Source of the DNA: CBDFKK01 sp965248815
Lineage (GTDB): Bacteria > Pseudomonadota > Alphaproteobacteria > SMXP01
NCBI GenBank assembly: GCA_965248815.1
Contig: CBDFKK010000008.1
Coordinates: forward strand, 1,364,001 to 1,428,000
Direction: 5' to 3'
DNA length: 64,000 nucleotides
Numbering within the stretch: the stretch's first letter is position 1; every line of letters begins with the position of its first letter. The notes below the pieces were generated by a model. It was not told the origin of the DNA. It did not search any database and was given only the letters and a program-made list of their open reading frames with translations. Positions 35,402 through 44,060 of the stretch are shown piece after piece. The translations under genes were made by a program, and so were the position numbers.

Positions 35402-36612
35402 TAAATATTTCCCGTCTCTTTGAGCTCGGCGATGCGGTCTTTGCTCATGCCTAAAAGCTCGCCGTAGACATGGTCATTGTGTTCACCGAGTTCCGGGCCG
35501 ACCCATTTGATCTCGCCCGGCGTGTCCGACAATTTCGGAAAGACGTTTTGCATCTTGAATTCGCCGATGGTCGGGTGCTGCATGGTCTTGATGGCCTCAC
35601 GCGCGGCGAAATGCGGATCTTCCAGCATTTCGGGCGCGCGAAAGATCTTGCCGGCCGGCACGCCGGCTTCGCTGCAGGCCTCAAGCAACTCGTCGGCCGT
35701 TTTTTGTTTCGACCAATCGGAAATGAGATTGTCGAGTTCCGTTTGGTTCATGCCGCGTGACGTGTGGCTGTCGAACTTCGGGTCCTTGACCCATTCTTCA
35801 TGGCCGACCATTTTAGCCAGCCGCGCAAACACCGTGTCCTGATTGGCGGCGATGATGACCATGCCGTCGGAACTCGGATAGATGTTTGACGGTGCGACAT
35901 TGGGTAAAACAGAACCCGTCCGCTCACGGATATAACCGCCGATTTGATATTCGGAGATCAAGCTTTCCATATTGGCAAGCACCGCTTCGTAAATGGCGCT
36001 GTCGACCACCTGGCCCTTGCCGGTCATATCCCTGTTATGAAGCGCCATGAGCACGCCGAGGCAGGCGTACGTCGCGGCCAGCGAGTCACCGATTGAAATC
36101 CCGGCGCGGCTCGGCAGCTGTTCCGGATTACCGATAACGTAACGCAAGCCGCCCATGGCCTCGCCCACGGAGGCATAACCCGCCCGCGGCGCGTAAGGAC
36201 CCGTCTGTCCGTAGCCACTGACGCGGGCCATAATGATTTTCGGATTGATCTCTTTAAGAACGTCGTAGCCGAGGCCCCATTTTTCCATGGTGCCGGGACG
36301 AAAGTTTTCCAGCAACACGTCTGACTGCGCAACCAGGTCCTTGATGATTTGCTGGCCTTCCGGCGTGCGCAAGTTGAGCGTGATTGATTTCTTGTTGCGC
36401 CCGACAATCGGCCACCACAGGGATTTGCCGTCGGCTTTTTCCTGGCCCCAATCGCGCATGGGATCGCCGGTGCCAGGTTGCTCAACTTTGATAACTTCGG
36501 CGCCGAAATCGGCCATCAACTGGCCGCAAAAGGGGCCGGCGAGAAGGACGCCCAGCTCAATCATGCGAATGTCTTTGAGGGGTCCAAAAGTACCTTGTGC
36601 TGTGTCGCTCAT
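35401..36612 (-). CDS. Family III (CaiB/BaiF) CoA-transferase
   Basis: A 403-residue CoA-transferase that moves CoA between carboxylic acids through an aspartyl-CoA intermediate. GVLLAGPFCGQLMADFGAEV begins the fold. The catalytic Asp is D176 in ISIGDSLAAT. VSGYGQTGPYAPRAGYASVG is the usual preceding block. Divergent from an HMG-CoA-lyase-like gene. The two could act in sequence: CoA activation of a dicarboxylic or branched hydroxy acid, then cleavage, as in 3-hydroxy-3-methylglutarate or itaconate breakdown (inference). Confidence 0.92.
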   Translation of the reverse strand: MSDTAQGTFGPLKDIRMIELGVLLAGPFCGQLMADFGAEVIKVEQPGTGDPMRDWGQEKADGKSLWWPIVGRNKKSITLNLRTPEGQQIIKDLVAQSDVLLENFRPGTMEKWGLGYDVLKEINPKIIMARVSGYGQTGPYAPRAGYASVGEAMGGLRYVIGNPEQLPSRAGISIGDSLAATYACLGVLMALHNRDMTGKGQVVDSAIYEAVLANMESLISEYQIGGYIRERTGSVLPNVAPSNIYPSSDGMVIIAANQDTVFARLAKMVGHEEWVKDPKFDSHTSRGMNQTELDNLISDWSKQKTADELLEACSEAGVPAGKIFRAPEMLEDPHFAAREAIKTMQHPTIGEFKMQNVFPKLSDTPGEIKWVGPELGEHNDHVYGELLGMSKDRIAELKETGNI

Positions 36613-36650
36613 TAACGCTTCCCGTCTGCTAGACTTGTTTCACTTTTTTG

Positions 36651-36722
36651 TTGGACGCGGATGCCCCGCCACGCTTTACCTGAATGCGGCAGTATATACC
36701 AAGCTCCGTCGAAAGCGTCCAA
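36651..36722. promoter_or_regulatory. 8-bp inverted repeat in the CoA-transferase/lyase divergent promoter
   Basis: TTGGACGC (36651-36658) and GCGTCCAA (36715-36722) are perfect inverses 72 bases end to end, within the 238-base divergent gap. They may be paired half-sites of a regulator. A related CGTCCAA occurs at 44984-44990 upstream of the monooxygenase operon. Functional meaning is unproven. Confidence 0.35.
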
Positions 36723-36850
36723 GATGTGGTTTATGTGCCAGGGTCTTTTGTTGGCGGGGATAGAACTTAAGTATTAGACTGGCAATGGATTGGCCCGCAG
36801 GCAACCGCGCGGGCGGCAACAATTACGGCCCGGTGCCTCGGAGAGCAAAT

Positions 36851-37777
36851 ATGAGCAATATCAGCGTAGAAATCGTCGACGTCGGTTTGCGCGACGGTCT
36901 ACAAAACGACCCAGCCATGATGAACACCGAGGGCAAGCTTGAGTTCATCAATCGTCTGCTCGACGCTGGCGTCAAGCGCATGGAAGTCGCATCCTTTGTG
37001 AATCCCAAGAAGGTTCCGCAAATGGCGGACTCGACTGAGCTCATGGGCCTCGTACCCCGCGGCAATGGCGTCAAATATATCGGGCTGGCGCTCAATGATC
37101 GCGGCCTCGAGCGCGCCATTGAAGCCAAATGCGAAGAAGTCAATTTCGTCGTCGTTGCGTCGGACACATTCGGCAAGCGCAATCAAAACGCGACGACTGA
37201 AGAGTCGCTTCAAGTCTTTGAACGCATGGTCGGCGTCGCTAAAGCGGCAAACACGCCCTGTTCGATTACGATTGGCGCCTCTTGGGGCTGCCCGTTCGAA
37301 GGGGAAGTGCCGCTTGAAAAGCTGGTCAACACGGCGCGCCGCGCTGCAGAATTGGGCGCCAGCGAAATAGGCCTCGCCGATAGCATCGGCGTCGCCGATC
37401 CCTGGGAAGTCAAACGCCGCATCAATGCCGTGCAAGAAGTTGTCGGCGATGTGCCGCTGCGCTGTCATTTCCACAACACACGCAATACCGGGATTGCGAA
37501 TTCGTTCGCGGCCATCGAGGCGGGGGTGCGTATTTTGGACGCAAGCACTGGCGGTATCGGCGGCTGCCCCTTCGCACCGAAAGCGACAGGTAACATTGCT
37601 ACCGAGGACTTGCTCTATATGCTCGACCGCGCGGGCGTCCAAACTGGCGTCAACGTCGAGAAGATCATCGAAACCGCAAAGTGGCTCGAAAACGCCTTGG
37701 ATCATTCGGTTCCAGCGATGGTCTCGAAGGCGGGCCTGTTCCCGCAGCCGGAGGCTGCACGGACTGCCGCGGAATAG
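36851..37777 (+). CDS. Hydroxymethylglutaryl-CoA lyase family enzyme
   Basis: About 308 residues from ATG 36851, preceded by GGAGAG; an upstream frame from 36785 is non-conserved. HMGL-like TIM barrel: VGLRDGLQND with catalytic Arg14 and metal-ligand Asp15, ALNDRGLERA, ASWGCPFEG, GLADSIGVADP, CHFHNTRNTG with the metal His pair, and GGIGGCPFAPKATGN with the mobile-loop Cys. It cleaves HMG-CoA or a related 3-hydroxyacyl-CoA (for example citramalyl-CoA type) to acetyl-CoA plus a keto acid. It is first in an operon leading to hyuA and hyuB. Confidence 0.9.
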   Translation: MSNISVEIVDVGLRDGLQNDPAMMNTEGKLEFINRLLDAGVKRMEVASFVNPKKVPQMADSTELMGLVPRGNGVKYIGLALNDRGLERAIEAKCEEVNFVVVASDTFGKRNQNATTEESLQVFERMVGVAKAANTPCSITIGASWGCPFEGEVPLEKLVNTARRAAELGASEIGLADSIGVADPWEVKRRINAVQEVVGDVPLRCHFHNTRNTGIANSFAAIEAGVRILDASTGGIGGCPFAPKATGNIATEDLLYMLDRAGVQTGVNVEKIIETAKWLENALDHSVPAMVSKAGLFPQPEAARTAAE

Positions 37778-37795
37778 AACCTGTCACCGGCAGCA

Positions 37796-38176
37796 ATGAC
37801 GGCAAACGACCATTCAGCTTCTCGGCGCCCTCTCCATTGGGTCCATATTATCGTGCGCGTAAATCTCACCCCAGAACTGTGGGGCTGGGCTAGCCCACGT
37901 TTTGCAGATTCTCCGGATATTCAACAGCTCAAGACCATTGAGGGTTGGCTCTACGAAAACCATGTGCCGCAACATCTATTCGACGAGTTCGGAATCCCCA
38001 GAAGCGATTACGTGCACGCTTTCTTTCGCTCCGACAAACCCGCCAAAGCGCTGGCGTTTCGGGTCCTGTGCCACGAGCTCGGCCTGAGCGGCTCCCTGGA
38101 GCAGACGCGGGTCGCGATCAATCGCTGTGCGCGCACCCAGCCCCCCCTTCTTGACTTGGCAGACGGAGCCCTGTAA
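37796..38176 (+). CDS. Small protein of unknown function
   Basis: A 126-residue frame, 18 bases after the lyase stop and 112 before hyuA, on the same strand. No signal or membrane segment. It contains TPELWGWASPRFADSP, a helical GWLYENHVPQHLFDEFGIP and the Arg/Ala-rich KALAFRVLCHELGLSG. Composition is like a folded soluble protein. No family is recognised; a partner of the neighbouring enzymes is possible but unsupported. Confidence 0.5.
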   Translation: MTANDHSASRRPLHWVHIIVRVNLTPELWGWASPRFADSPDIQQLKTIEGWLYENHVPQHLFDEFGIPRSDYVHAFFRSDKPAKALAFRVLCHELGLSGSLEQTRVAINRCARTQPPLLDLADGAL

Positions 38177-38288
38177 TCGCAGAAACCTCCAATCAGCAGG
38201 TAGCCATGAGCCGGCGCGGCTCACTGGCCAGCCCGCCACTAAATGATAAAGTATCTCCACGGGTGGGCACTTTAAGGGAACAAACACT

Positions 38289-40346
38289 ATGGCTTACCGT
38301 TTAGGCGTCGATGTCGGCGGCACGTTTACTGACATCCTTTTGATCGACGAGGCCTCAGGCCAAACTCACACGGCCAAAGTCCCGTCGACCCCCCAGGATT
38401 CTTCTATTGGCGTGCTCAATGGGGTTGAGAAAGTCTGCTCGACGGCCGGCGTCGACCCGAAAGATATCAACCAGGTCATGCACGGCACGACCGTCGCCAC
38501 AAACACCATTCTGACAGGCGCGGGCGCCAGGGTCGGCCTGGTCACCACCCAAGGCTACCGCCAAGTACTCCAAGTGGCGCGGTCCTACGTTCCCGGCGGT
38601 TTGGGTGGTTGGGTGATCTACAACAAATCTGAAAACCTTGCTCCCTTGGAATGCACAATCGAGATACCGGAACGTGTCGGCGCCAAAGGCGACGTGGTTC
38701 ACAAGCTCGATGAAAAAGAGACACGCAAGCGGCTCAAATCCCTTAAGAACCGTGACATTCAAGCCCTCACCGTTTCACTGGTTAATTCCTTTGCCAATCC
38801 GGCTCACGAAGAGCGTGTCAGGCAACTCGCCGAAGAAGAATTGCCCGGCGTGCCGGTTTCGATCTCATCGGAAGTCATCCCGGAAATGCAGGAATATGAG
38901 CGCGCGATTACGACAGTGGCGAACTCATATGTGCGCCCGGTCGTATCAAAATACGTCAACAATTTAAGAAGGGAATTGAACGACCGGCTTGGCAACGCGA
39001 CGCTCGATATTTTGCGTTCCGACGGCGGGCTGTCGACGGCGGAAGCCGCCGAAGCCTATCCGGTCAACCTTCTCATGAGCGGCCCGGCAGGCGGCGTGTC
39101 CGGCGCCCTATGGATCGCGGAAAAAGCCGGCTACGGAAACTTGCTGACCTTCGATATGGGCGGCACGTCGACGGACGTTTGCCTAGTCGAAGACGGCACT
39201 GCGCTCACTCGCCGCGAAACGACCGTGGGTGACGTGACGGTGCGTGCTTCGTCGATCGACGTGCGCACGGTAGGCGCCGGCGGTGGCTCGATCGCCCACG
39301 TACCGGAACTAACTAGGGCGCTTCGGGTCGGTCCCGAAAGTGCAGGCGCTGTGCCGGGCCCGGCTGCATACGCGGCGGGCGGAGAAGCGCCCACCGTGAC
39401 CGATGCGAATATCGTTCTGGGCTATTTGCCGGCCGAACAAAAACTCGGCGGCGATATGGTGATCGATAAGTCATTGGCAGAAAACGCTGTGCAACAAACT
39501 GCCGATGGACTTGGCATAAAGCTTAAAGAAGCAGCCGAAGGCATCGTCAAGATCGTCAACGAAAATATGTTTGGCGCACTTCGATTGGTGTCGATTGAAA
39601 AAGGCTATGACCCGCGCGACTTCGCACTTGTCGCTTTTGGCGGTGCTGGCCCACTTCATGCGAATTCCCTTGGCATTCTCATGCAGTCTTGGCCGGTGAT
39701 CATTCCGCCGGGACCGGGCGTGCTATGTGCCTATGGTGATGCGACAACCCGCATTCGTGACGAAGCGTCGAAGACCTTTATTCGTAAGCTCTCCGATTCA
39801 AGCCCGCAAGAAGTGATTGGTGAGCTTGAGTCGTTGGCCAAGACCGCGACGGAGGCCATGCAGGCCGGAAGGCAGGACAAAGTGGCCGCCTCGCTGTACC
39901 AAGTTGACTTGCGCTATCACGGCCAAGGCCTGTCGCTCACCGTCGATGTCGATATCAACGAGCTAAAGAGTAAGGGCTTCTCGGCAATCGGCGACAGATT
40001 CGACGATCTGCACGAGCAACTCTTTACGTTCAAATCGGATTCGGAAAAAGAGGTGGTCAATCTGCGCGCCGTGGTCTTAGGTCAGCCGACAAATGTCTCT
40101 GCAGAAAGCATTTCGTCGGGCAGTGACGACGCTTCGGGTGCAATTATTGGTGACCATTCGATCTTCTACGAAGGACGAGATCACGCCAGCCAACTTTATG
40201 ACCGTTCAAAGCTTGCCGCCGGGAACAAAATTCCCGGTCCCGCTGTCGTAATGGAGATGGATTCCACCACGGTCATTTTGCCGGATCATGTCGGCGAAGT
40301 TGATCGCGTTGGAAATATTCTGATCCGTCCGGCGCAAATGCAGTAA
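38289..40346 (+). CDS. hyuA: Hydantoinase/oxoprolinase family, A subunit
   Basis: A 685-residue ASKHA-fold subunit. LGVDVGGTFTDILLID is the N-terminal phosphate-binding motif. VMHGTTVATNTILTGAGARVG, LLMSGPAGGVSGALWIAE, LTFDMGGTSTDVCLVEDG and ALVAFGGAGPLHA are all family blocks. The HyuA/HyuB family couples ATP hydrolysis to lactam or imide ring opening (5-oxoprolinase, N-methylhydantoinase) or to carboxylation (acetone, acetophenone carboxylases). The substrate is not readable. hyuB starts 12 bases after the stop, with GGGAGAG as its ribosome binding site. Confidence 0.92.
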   Translation: MAYRLGVDVGGTFTDILLIDEASGQTHTAKVPSTPQDSSIGVLNGVEKVCSTAGVDPKDINQVMHGTTVATNTILTGAGARVGLVTTQGYRQVLQVARSYVPGGLGGWVIYNKSENLAPLECTIEIPERVGAKGDVVHKLDEKETRKRLKSLKNRDIQALTVSLVNSFANPAHEERVRQLAEEELPGVPVSISSEVIPEMQEYERAITTVANSYVRPVVSKYVNNLRRELNDRLGNATLDILRSDGGLSTAEAAEAYPVNLLMSGPAGGVSGALWIAEKAGYGNLLTFDMGGTSTDVCLVEDGTALTRRETTVGDVTVRASSIDVRTVGAGGGSIAHVPELTRALRVGPESAGAVPGPAAYAAGGEAPTVTDANIVLGYLPAEQKLGGDMVIDKSLAENAVQQTADGLGIKLKEAAEGIVKIVNENMFGALRLVSIEKGYDPRDFALVAFGGAGPLHANSLGILMQSWPVIIPPGPGVLCAYGDATTRIRDEASKTFIRKLSDSSPQEVIGELESLAKTATEAMQAGRQDKVAASLYQVDLRYHGQGLSLTVDVDINELKSKGFSAIGDRFDDLHEQLFTFKSDSEKEVVNLRAVVLGQPTNVSAESISSGSDDASGAIIGDHSIFYEGRDHASQLYDRSKLAAGNKIPGPAVVMEMDSTTVILPDHVGEVDRVGNILIRPAQMQ

Positions 40347-40358
40347 GGGAGAGACACG

Positions 40359-42260
40359 ATGCCTGTAACTATCATCGAACCCAATTCCGCGCCTATGAGG
40401 CGTGTCGATGTCGATCCCATCACGCTCGACATTATCGAAAATGCTATTCGCAACGCGCGTGAGGAAATGGATGTCACACTGTTCCGCACGGCCATGTCGC
40501 CGGGCATCAGAGAGCAGCATGACGCCTTTCCTATGATCGCCAACCTGCACGGCCAAATGGTCGTGGGGCAATTCGGCTCGTTCCTTCATGGCTTCAAAGA
40601 GGCCTATGACGGCACGCTCGAAGAGGGCGATATTATCTTCACCAACGATCCTTATTCGTGTAATGGCGCTGTCAGCCATTGCAACGACTGGCTCCTAATC
40701 AAACCGATCTTCAAAGACGGACGCATGATCGCCTGGGGCTGCCATTTCGGCCATATGACCGATATCGGCGGCAAGGTGCCGGGCTCATTGCCGACGGATG
40801 CAAAGCAAATTTTCGAAGAAGGCATCATGTTGCCGCCGACGAAGATCTACAAAAAAGGCGTCCTTGACCAGGAGATCTTGAACATTCTGCTGCGCAACTC
40901 GCGCACTCCGGATTGGAACAAGAGTGACGTCATGGGCGTTATCGCAGCGTGCAACGTGGCAGACCGGCGCTGCGTCGAGATTGCCGAGCGTTTTGGCGAC
41001 GACATCTTCTATTCTGCCATGGAAGATCTCCTCGACCGAAACAAGAAAGCCATGGGTCATCTCATTAAGACCATGATTTCCGAAGAAAAGCGTTACTTCG
41101 AAGATTACGTCTGCGACGACGGCATGGGCATGGGCCCCTACAAGTTGGCCTGCACGTTGTGGCGCGAAGGCGATGTTGCCATTTTCGATTTCACGGGCAC
41201 CGACCCGCAATCGATCGGCTCGATCAACTTCCTGCTCAACTCGGACATGTTCAAGATGTTCGTCGGCACCTTTATGATTGCGGTGTTCGATCCACAAATC
41301 CTCTTTAACGATGGCTTCTATGATTTGATGGAAGTCAAAATACCGAAGGGGACGTTGCTCAATCCGGTGCGGCCGGCTGCCCTTTCGTGTCGAACCCATG
41401 CGCTCGGGCGCATCTTCGACTTGATGGGCGCAACGCTCGGTCAAGGCGCGCCGGATCTCATGTGCGCAGCTGGCTTCTCCGATAGCCCGCACTTTATGTA
41501 TTCGGGTTACGACCGTAATGGCGATTGGTATCAGCTTTACCAAATCGGCTTTGGCGGCGTGCCGGGGCGGCCTGCGGGCGATGGTCCGGATGGACACTCC
41601 ATGTGGCCGGCCTTTACCAACGTGCCGAACGAGTACATCGAGTCGTACTTCCCGCTTCGGATCGACGTCTATGAGACGATCTCAGACTCCGGCGGTGCCG
41701 GCTTCCATCGCGGCGGCAACGCCGTGCGTGTGGGCTATCGCTTCCTTGAACCCGGCGACATCTCGATCCACGACGACCGCTGGCTCACCTATCCGTGGGG
41801 AGTGACCGGCGGCGAGCCCGGCATGCGCAGCACGAAGATCTTGGTGCGTGCCGAGGATGGGTCGGAAGAAATCTTGCCGTCCAAGTGTGACCGCGTTCAG
41901 GTTTACGAGAATGATATTCTCTACTTCGACACCTGGGGCGGCGGCGGCTGGGGCGACCCGTACAAGCGTCCGGCCGAACAAGTGGCACTCGACGTGGCGC
42001 GAGGCCTGGTCTCAGCCGAAGGCGCCCTGCGCTATGGCGTCGTCATGAAGGACGATGTTTCCGCCGACGAAGGCAAAACGGAAAAATTGCGCGCCAAAAT
42101 GTCGAAGGAGCGGGGCGACCCCAAACTGTTCGACTTCGGCGGCACGGTGGAAGAGCTCAAAGCCCGCTGCAAAGAAGAGACGGGTCTCGAGCCGCCGAAA
42201 ACGCCAGTCTTCCTCAATTGGTTCACCAAGGAAGCGCGCAAGGTGCAAGCCGCCGAATAA
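40359..42260 (+). CDS. hyuB: Hydantoinase/oxoprolinase family, B subunit
   Basis: A 633-residue HyuB-family subunit, somewhat longer than hydantoinase B proteins of about 520-590. VDPITLDIIENAIRNAREEM is the typical start. TAMSPGIREQHD, TNDPYSCNGAVSHCNDW, WGCHFGHMTDIGGKVPGS and the C-terminal YDTWGGGGWGDPYKRP-like block (FDTWGGGGWGDPYKRP) are present. About 80 charged residues extend the C-terminus. It pairs with the HyuA subunit. A strong terminator follows at 42281. Confidence 0.92.
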   Translation: MPVTIIEPNSAPMRRVDVDPITLDIIENAIRNAREEMDVTLFRTAMSPGIREQHDAFPMIANLHGQMVVGQFGSFLHGFKEAYDGTLEEGDIIFTNDPYSCNGAVSHCNDWLLIKPIFKDGRMIAWGCHFGHMTDIGGKVPGSLPTDAKQIFEEGIMLPPTKIYKKGVLDQEILNILLRNSRTPDWNKSDVMGVIAACNVADRRCVEIAERFGDDIFYSAMEDLLDRNKKAMGHLIKTMISEEKRYFEDYVCDDGMGMGPYKLACTLWREGDVAIFDFTGTDPQSIGSINFLLNSDMFKMFVGTFMIAVFDPQILFNDGFYDLMEVKIPKGTLLNPVRPAALSCRTHALGRIFDLMGATLGQGAPDLMCAAGFSDSPHFMYSGYDRNGDWYQLYQIGFGGVPGRPAGDGPDGHSMWPAFTNVPNEYIESYFPLRIDVYETISDSGGAGFHRGGNAVRVGYRFLEPGDISIHDDRWLTYPWGVTGGEPGMRSTKILVRAEDGSEEILPSKCDRVQVYENDILYFDTWGGGGWGDPYKRPAEQVALDVARGLVSAEGALRYGVVMKDDVSADEGKTEKLRAKMSKERGDPKLFDFGGTVEELKARCKEETGLEPPKTPVFLNWFTKEARKVQAAE

Positions 42261-42280
42261 TCGAACCAACACCATAATTC

Positions 42281-42309
42281 AAAAGGGCCGCTTTCGAGCG
42301 GCCCTTTTT
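42281..42309. terminator. Rho-independent terminator, bidirectional
   Basis: AAAA, then GGGCCGCT-TTCG-AGCGGCCC (perfect 8-bp stem with a UUCG tetraloop), then TTTTT. It sits between hyuB and the convergent MetE-like gene and can serve both. Confidence 0.92.
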
Positions 42310-42319
42310 CTTTGGTTGA

Positions 42320-43480
42320 CTACCAAAGTTTGGCAGACGCCAGCTTCGCTCCTTCCACCAGAGACCCAAATTTTGCCCAGGTGATGTCGGGATAGACGGT
42401 GGGGTATCCGCTAAAGGTGGAAAAGCCGCAATCGGAACTAGCAATCACACGCTCGCGGCCGACGACCTCTGCGTAACGGCAGATACGTTGGGCCACGACT
42501 TCGGGATGCTCAATGTAATTGCTGGTCGAGTCGATGACGCCCGGCATCAAGATTTTGTCGTCCGGCAATGCCACGTCTTTAAAGACTTGCCATTCGTGCT
42601 CGTGACGCGGATTGGCGCCCTCGAGTGAGATCGCCCCCGGCCTCGCCTTCATGACGAGGTCGACAATGGCCTCAAGAGGAATGTCGCGATGATGGGGACC
42701 TTCATAATTTCCCCAGCACACATGAAGCCGCAGAGCTTCGGGTGCGATGTTGGCCGTTGCTGCGTTTAGGATTTCAATGTGGCGCGCCACAACATCACGA
42801 AACTCGTCATTGCTTTTGTCCGCATGGGCCATGTGGCGCCCCATGGCGAGATCGGGACTGTCGATCTGCACGATGAAACCGGCCTCGACAATGGCTTCAT
42901 ATTCCGTGCGCAGGGCGTTCGCGACGGCCTCTAAATATTCATCTTCTGTTTTATAAAATTTATTGCGTTGAAACAGACTGACAACGCCGGGCGAAGCGGC
43001 ATTCATAAACGCGGCCTTTGGACGCTCCGCGCGCACTGCAGCATCGAAGTTTGCAAGATCGTCCCGCAGCGGCTTTTCGTCCTTGAGGTCCACGGGACCT
43101 TCACAGCACGGACCCGTGGTAGACGGGATCACGCCGCCGATTTCAACCAGGCGCCGCGCATAGTCTTTGTAGTCGGTGAGATCGTACGCACGGTGGCCTT
43201 TGGCCTCGCCGCCGAACCCTTCGAGCCGTTCGGTGACGTAGGTCGCGTAACTCGGTTTGCTCATTTCGCCGTCGCTGACGATATCGACGCCCGCGTCGAC
43301 CTGTTTCGCAACAACGTCGCGAACTGCCCGTCGAATTTCATTGTCTAAGGCGTCGGCGTCATAGGGCTTGCCATCCGCTTTTGCGAGCATCAAGTCGAGC
43401 AAAGATTGCGGCCGTGGCAGGCTACCCACATGAGTCGTCAGGATGCGGTCTTTACTCCGGGGCATCACCGCCGTCATCAC
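42320..43480 (-). CDS. Core MetE-like (cobalamin-independent methionine synthase family) protein
   Basis: A 386-residue protein equal to the catalytic C-terminal barrel of MetE, without the N-terminal domain. TTHVGSLPRPQSLLDLM, VDIVSDGEMSKPSY, the zinc-site LHVCWGNYEGPHH (His and Cys), the SLEGANPRHEHEW region (Glu candidate) and SDCGFSTFSG (second Cys) are all visible. It may transfer a methyl group to a thiol. Stand-alone forms of this family occur in catabolic clusters with unknown acceptors, and some are true methionine synthases with a partner. ATG 43465 is an alternative start. It overlaps the ICMT-like gene by 29 bases. Confidence 0.85.
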   Translation of the reverse strand: MMTAVMPRSKDRILTTHVGSLPRPQSLLDLMLAKADGKPYDADALDNEIRRAVRDVVAKQVDAGVDIVSDGEMSKPSYATYVTERLEGFGGEAKGHRAYDLTDYKDYARRLVEIGGVIPSTTGPCCEGPVDLKDEKPLRDDLANFDAAVRAERPKAAFMNAASPGVVSLFQRNKFYKTEDEYLEAVANALRTEYEAIVEAGFIVQIDSPDLAMGRHMAHADKSNDEFRDVVARHIEILNAATANIAPEALRLHVCWGNYEGPHHRDIPLEAIVDLVMKARPGAISLEGANPRHEHEWQVFKDVALPDDKILMPGVIDSTSNYIEHPEVVAQRICRYAEVVGRERVIASSDCGFSTFSGYPTVYPDITWAKFGSLVEGAKLASAKLW

Positions 43481-44015
43481 TCGGCTCCTCTATTTTTGTG
43501 ACTTCCGTTGAACTCCTACCTTGCCAAGGCGTTGGCCGTGGCAGCCAGCGCGGGACGTTTTCTTTGTAACGCAAATAGGTCTCGCCAAATCGTTTTTCCA
43601 AGCCGCGTTCTTCGCTCACAACAAGATAGACCGTGTTGATCGCAAAGAATAAGGCAGCCCAAAGAGCAAGACCCAACGAATTGAAATAGACCGCTTCTGC
43701 AATCATGATGAACAACACGCCCGTAATCATGGGGTTGCGTGCGTGGCGATACGGCCCCAGTGCGACAAATTCTTTCGGCGGATCCCATGGCGCGAGTGTC
43801 CCCTCGCCTTTGCGACGAAACAGCCCGACCGTCCATACGAACAAGAACAGCCCGAATGCCGCAAAAATTAGTGCCAGCATGAAGAAGAAACTTGAGAAGG
43901 TGACGGGCGCTGCACCGAGCAAAGTGCCCCGTGTTAGCCACAAAATAATGAGCGGAATGACAATAAGTGCCGTACCCGGAAGAATTGCGATGGCCCTGAA
44001 GTCTCTAGTCGTCAT
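43452..44015 (-). CDS. Isoprenylcysteine-carboxylmethyltransferase-like membrane methyltransferase
   Basis: A 187-residue integral membrane protein with about four helices. The C-terminal SAM-binding block of the ICMT/NnrU-like family is LGPYRHARNPMITGVLF and SEERGLEKRFGETYLRYKENVPRWLPR. Bacterial members methylate small thiols, phospholipids or unknown acceptors. It lies between the IclR gene and the MetE-like gene on the same strand, overlapping the latter, so the two methyl-transfer proteins are probably cotranslated. Confidence 0.82.
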   Translation of the reverse strand: MTTRDFRAIAILPGTALIVIPLIILWLTRGTLLGAAPVTFSSFFFMLALIFAAFGLFLFVWTVGLFRRKGEGTLAPWDPPKEFVALGPYRHARNPMITGVLFIMIAEAVYFNSLGLALWAALFFAINTVYLVVSEERGLEKRFGETYLRYKENVPRWLPRPTPWQGRSSTEVTKIEEPSDDGGDAPE

Positions 44016-44060
44016 CGGGCCATTTCAGCATGGCTTACTTGCAGGGTCTATGACAGAGGC

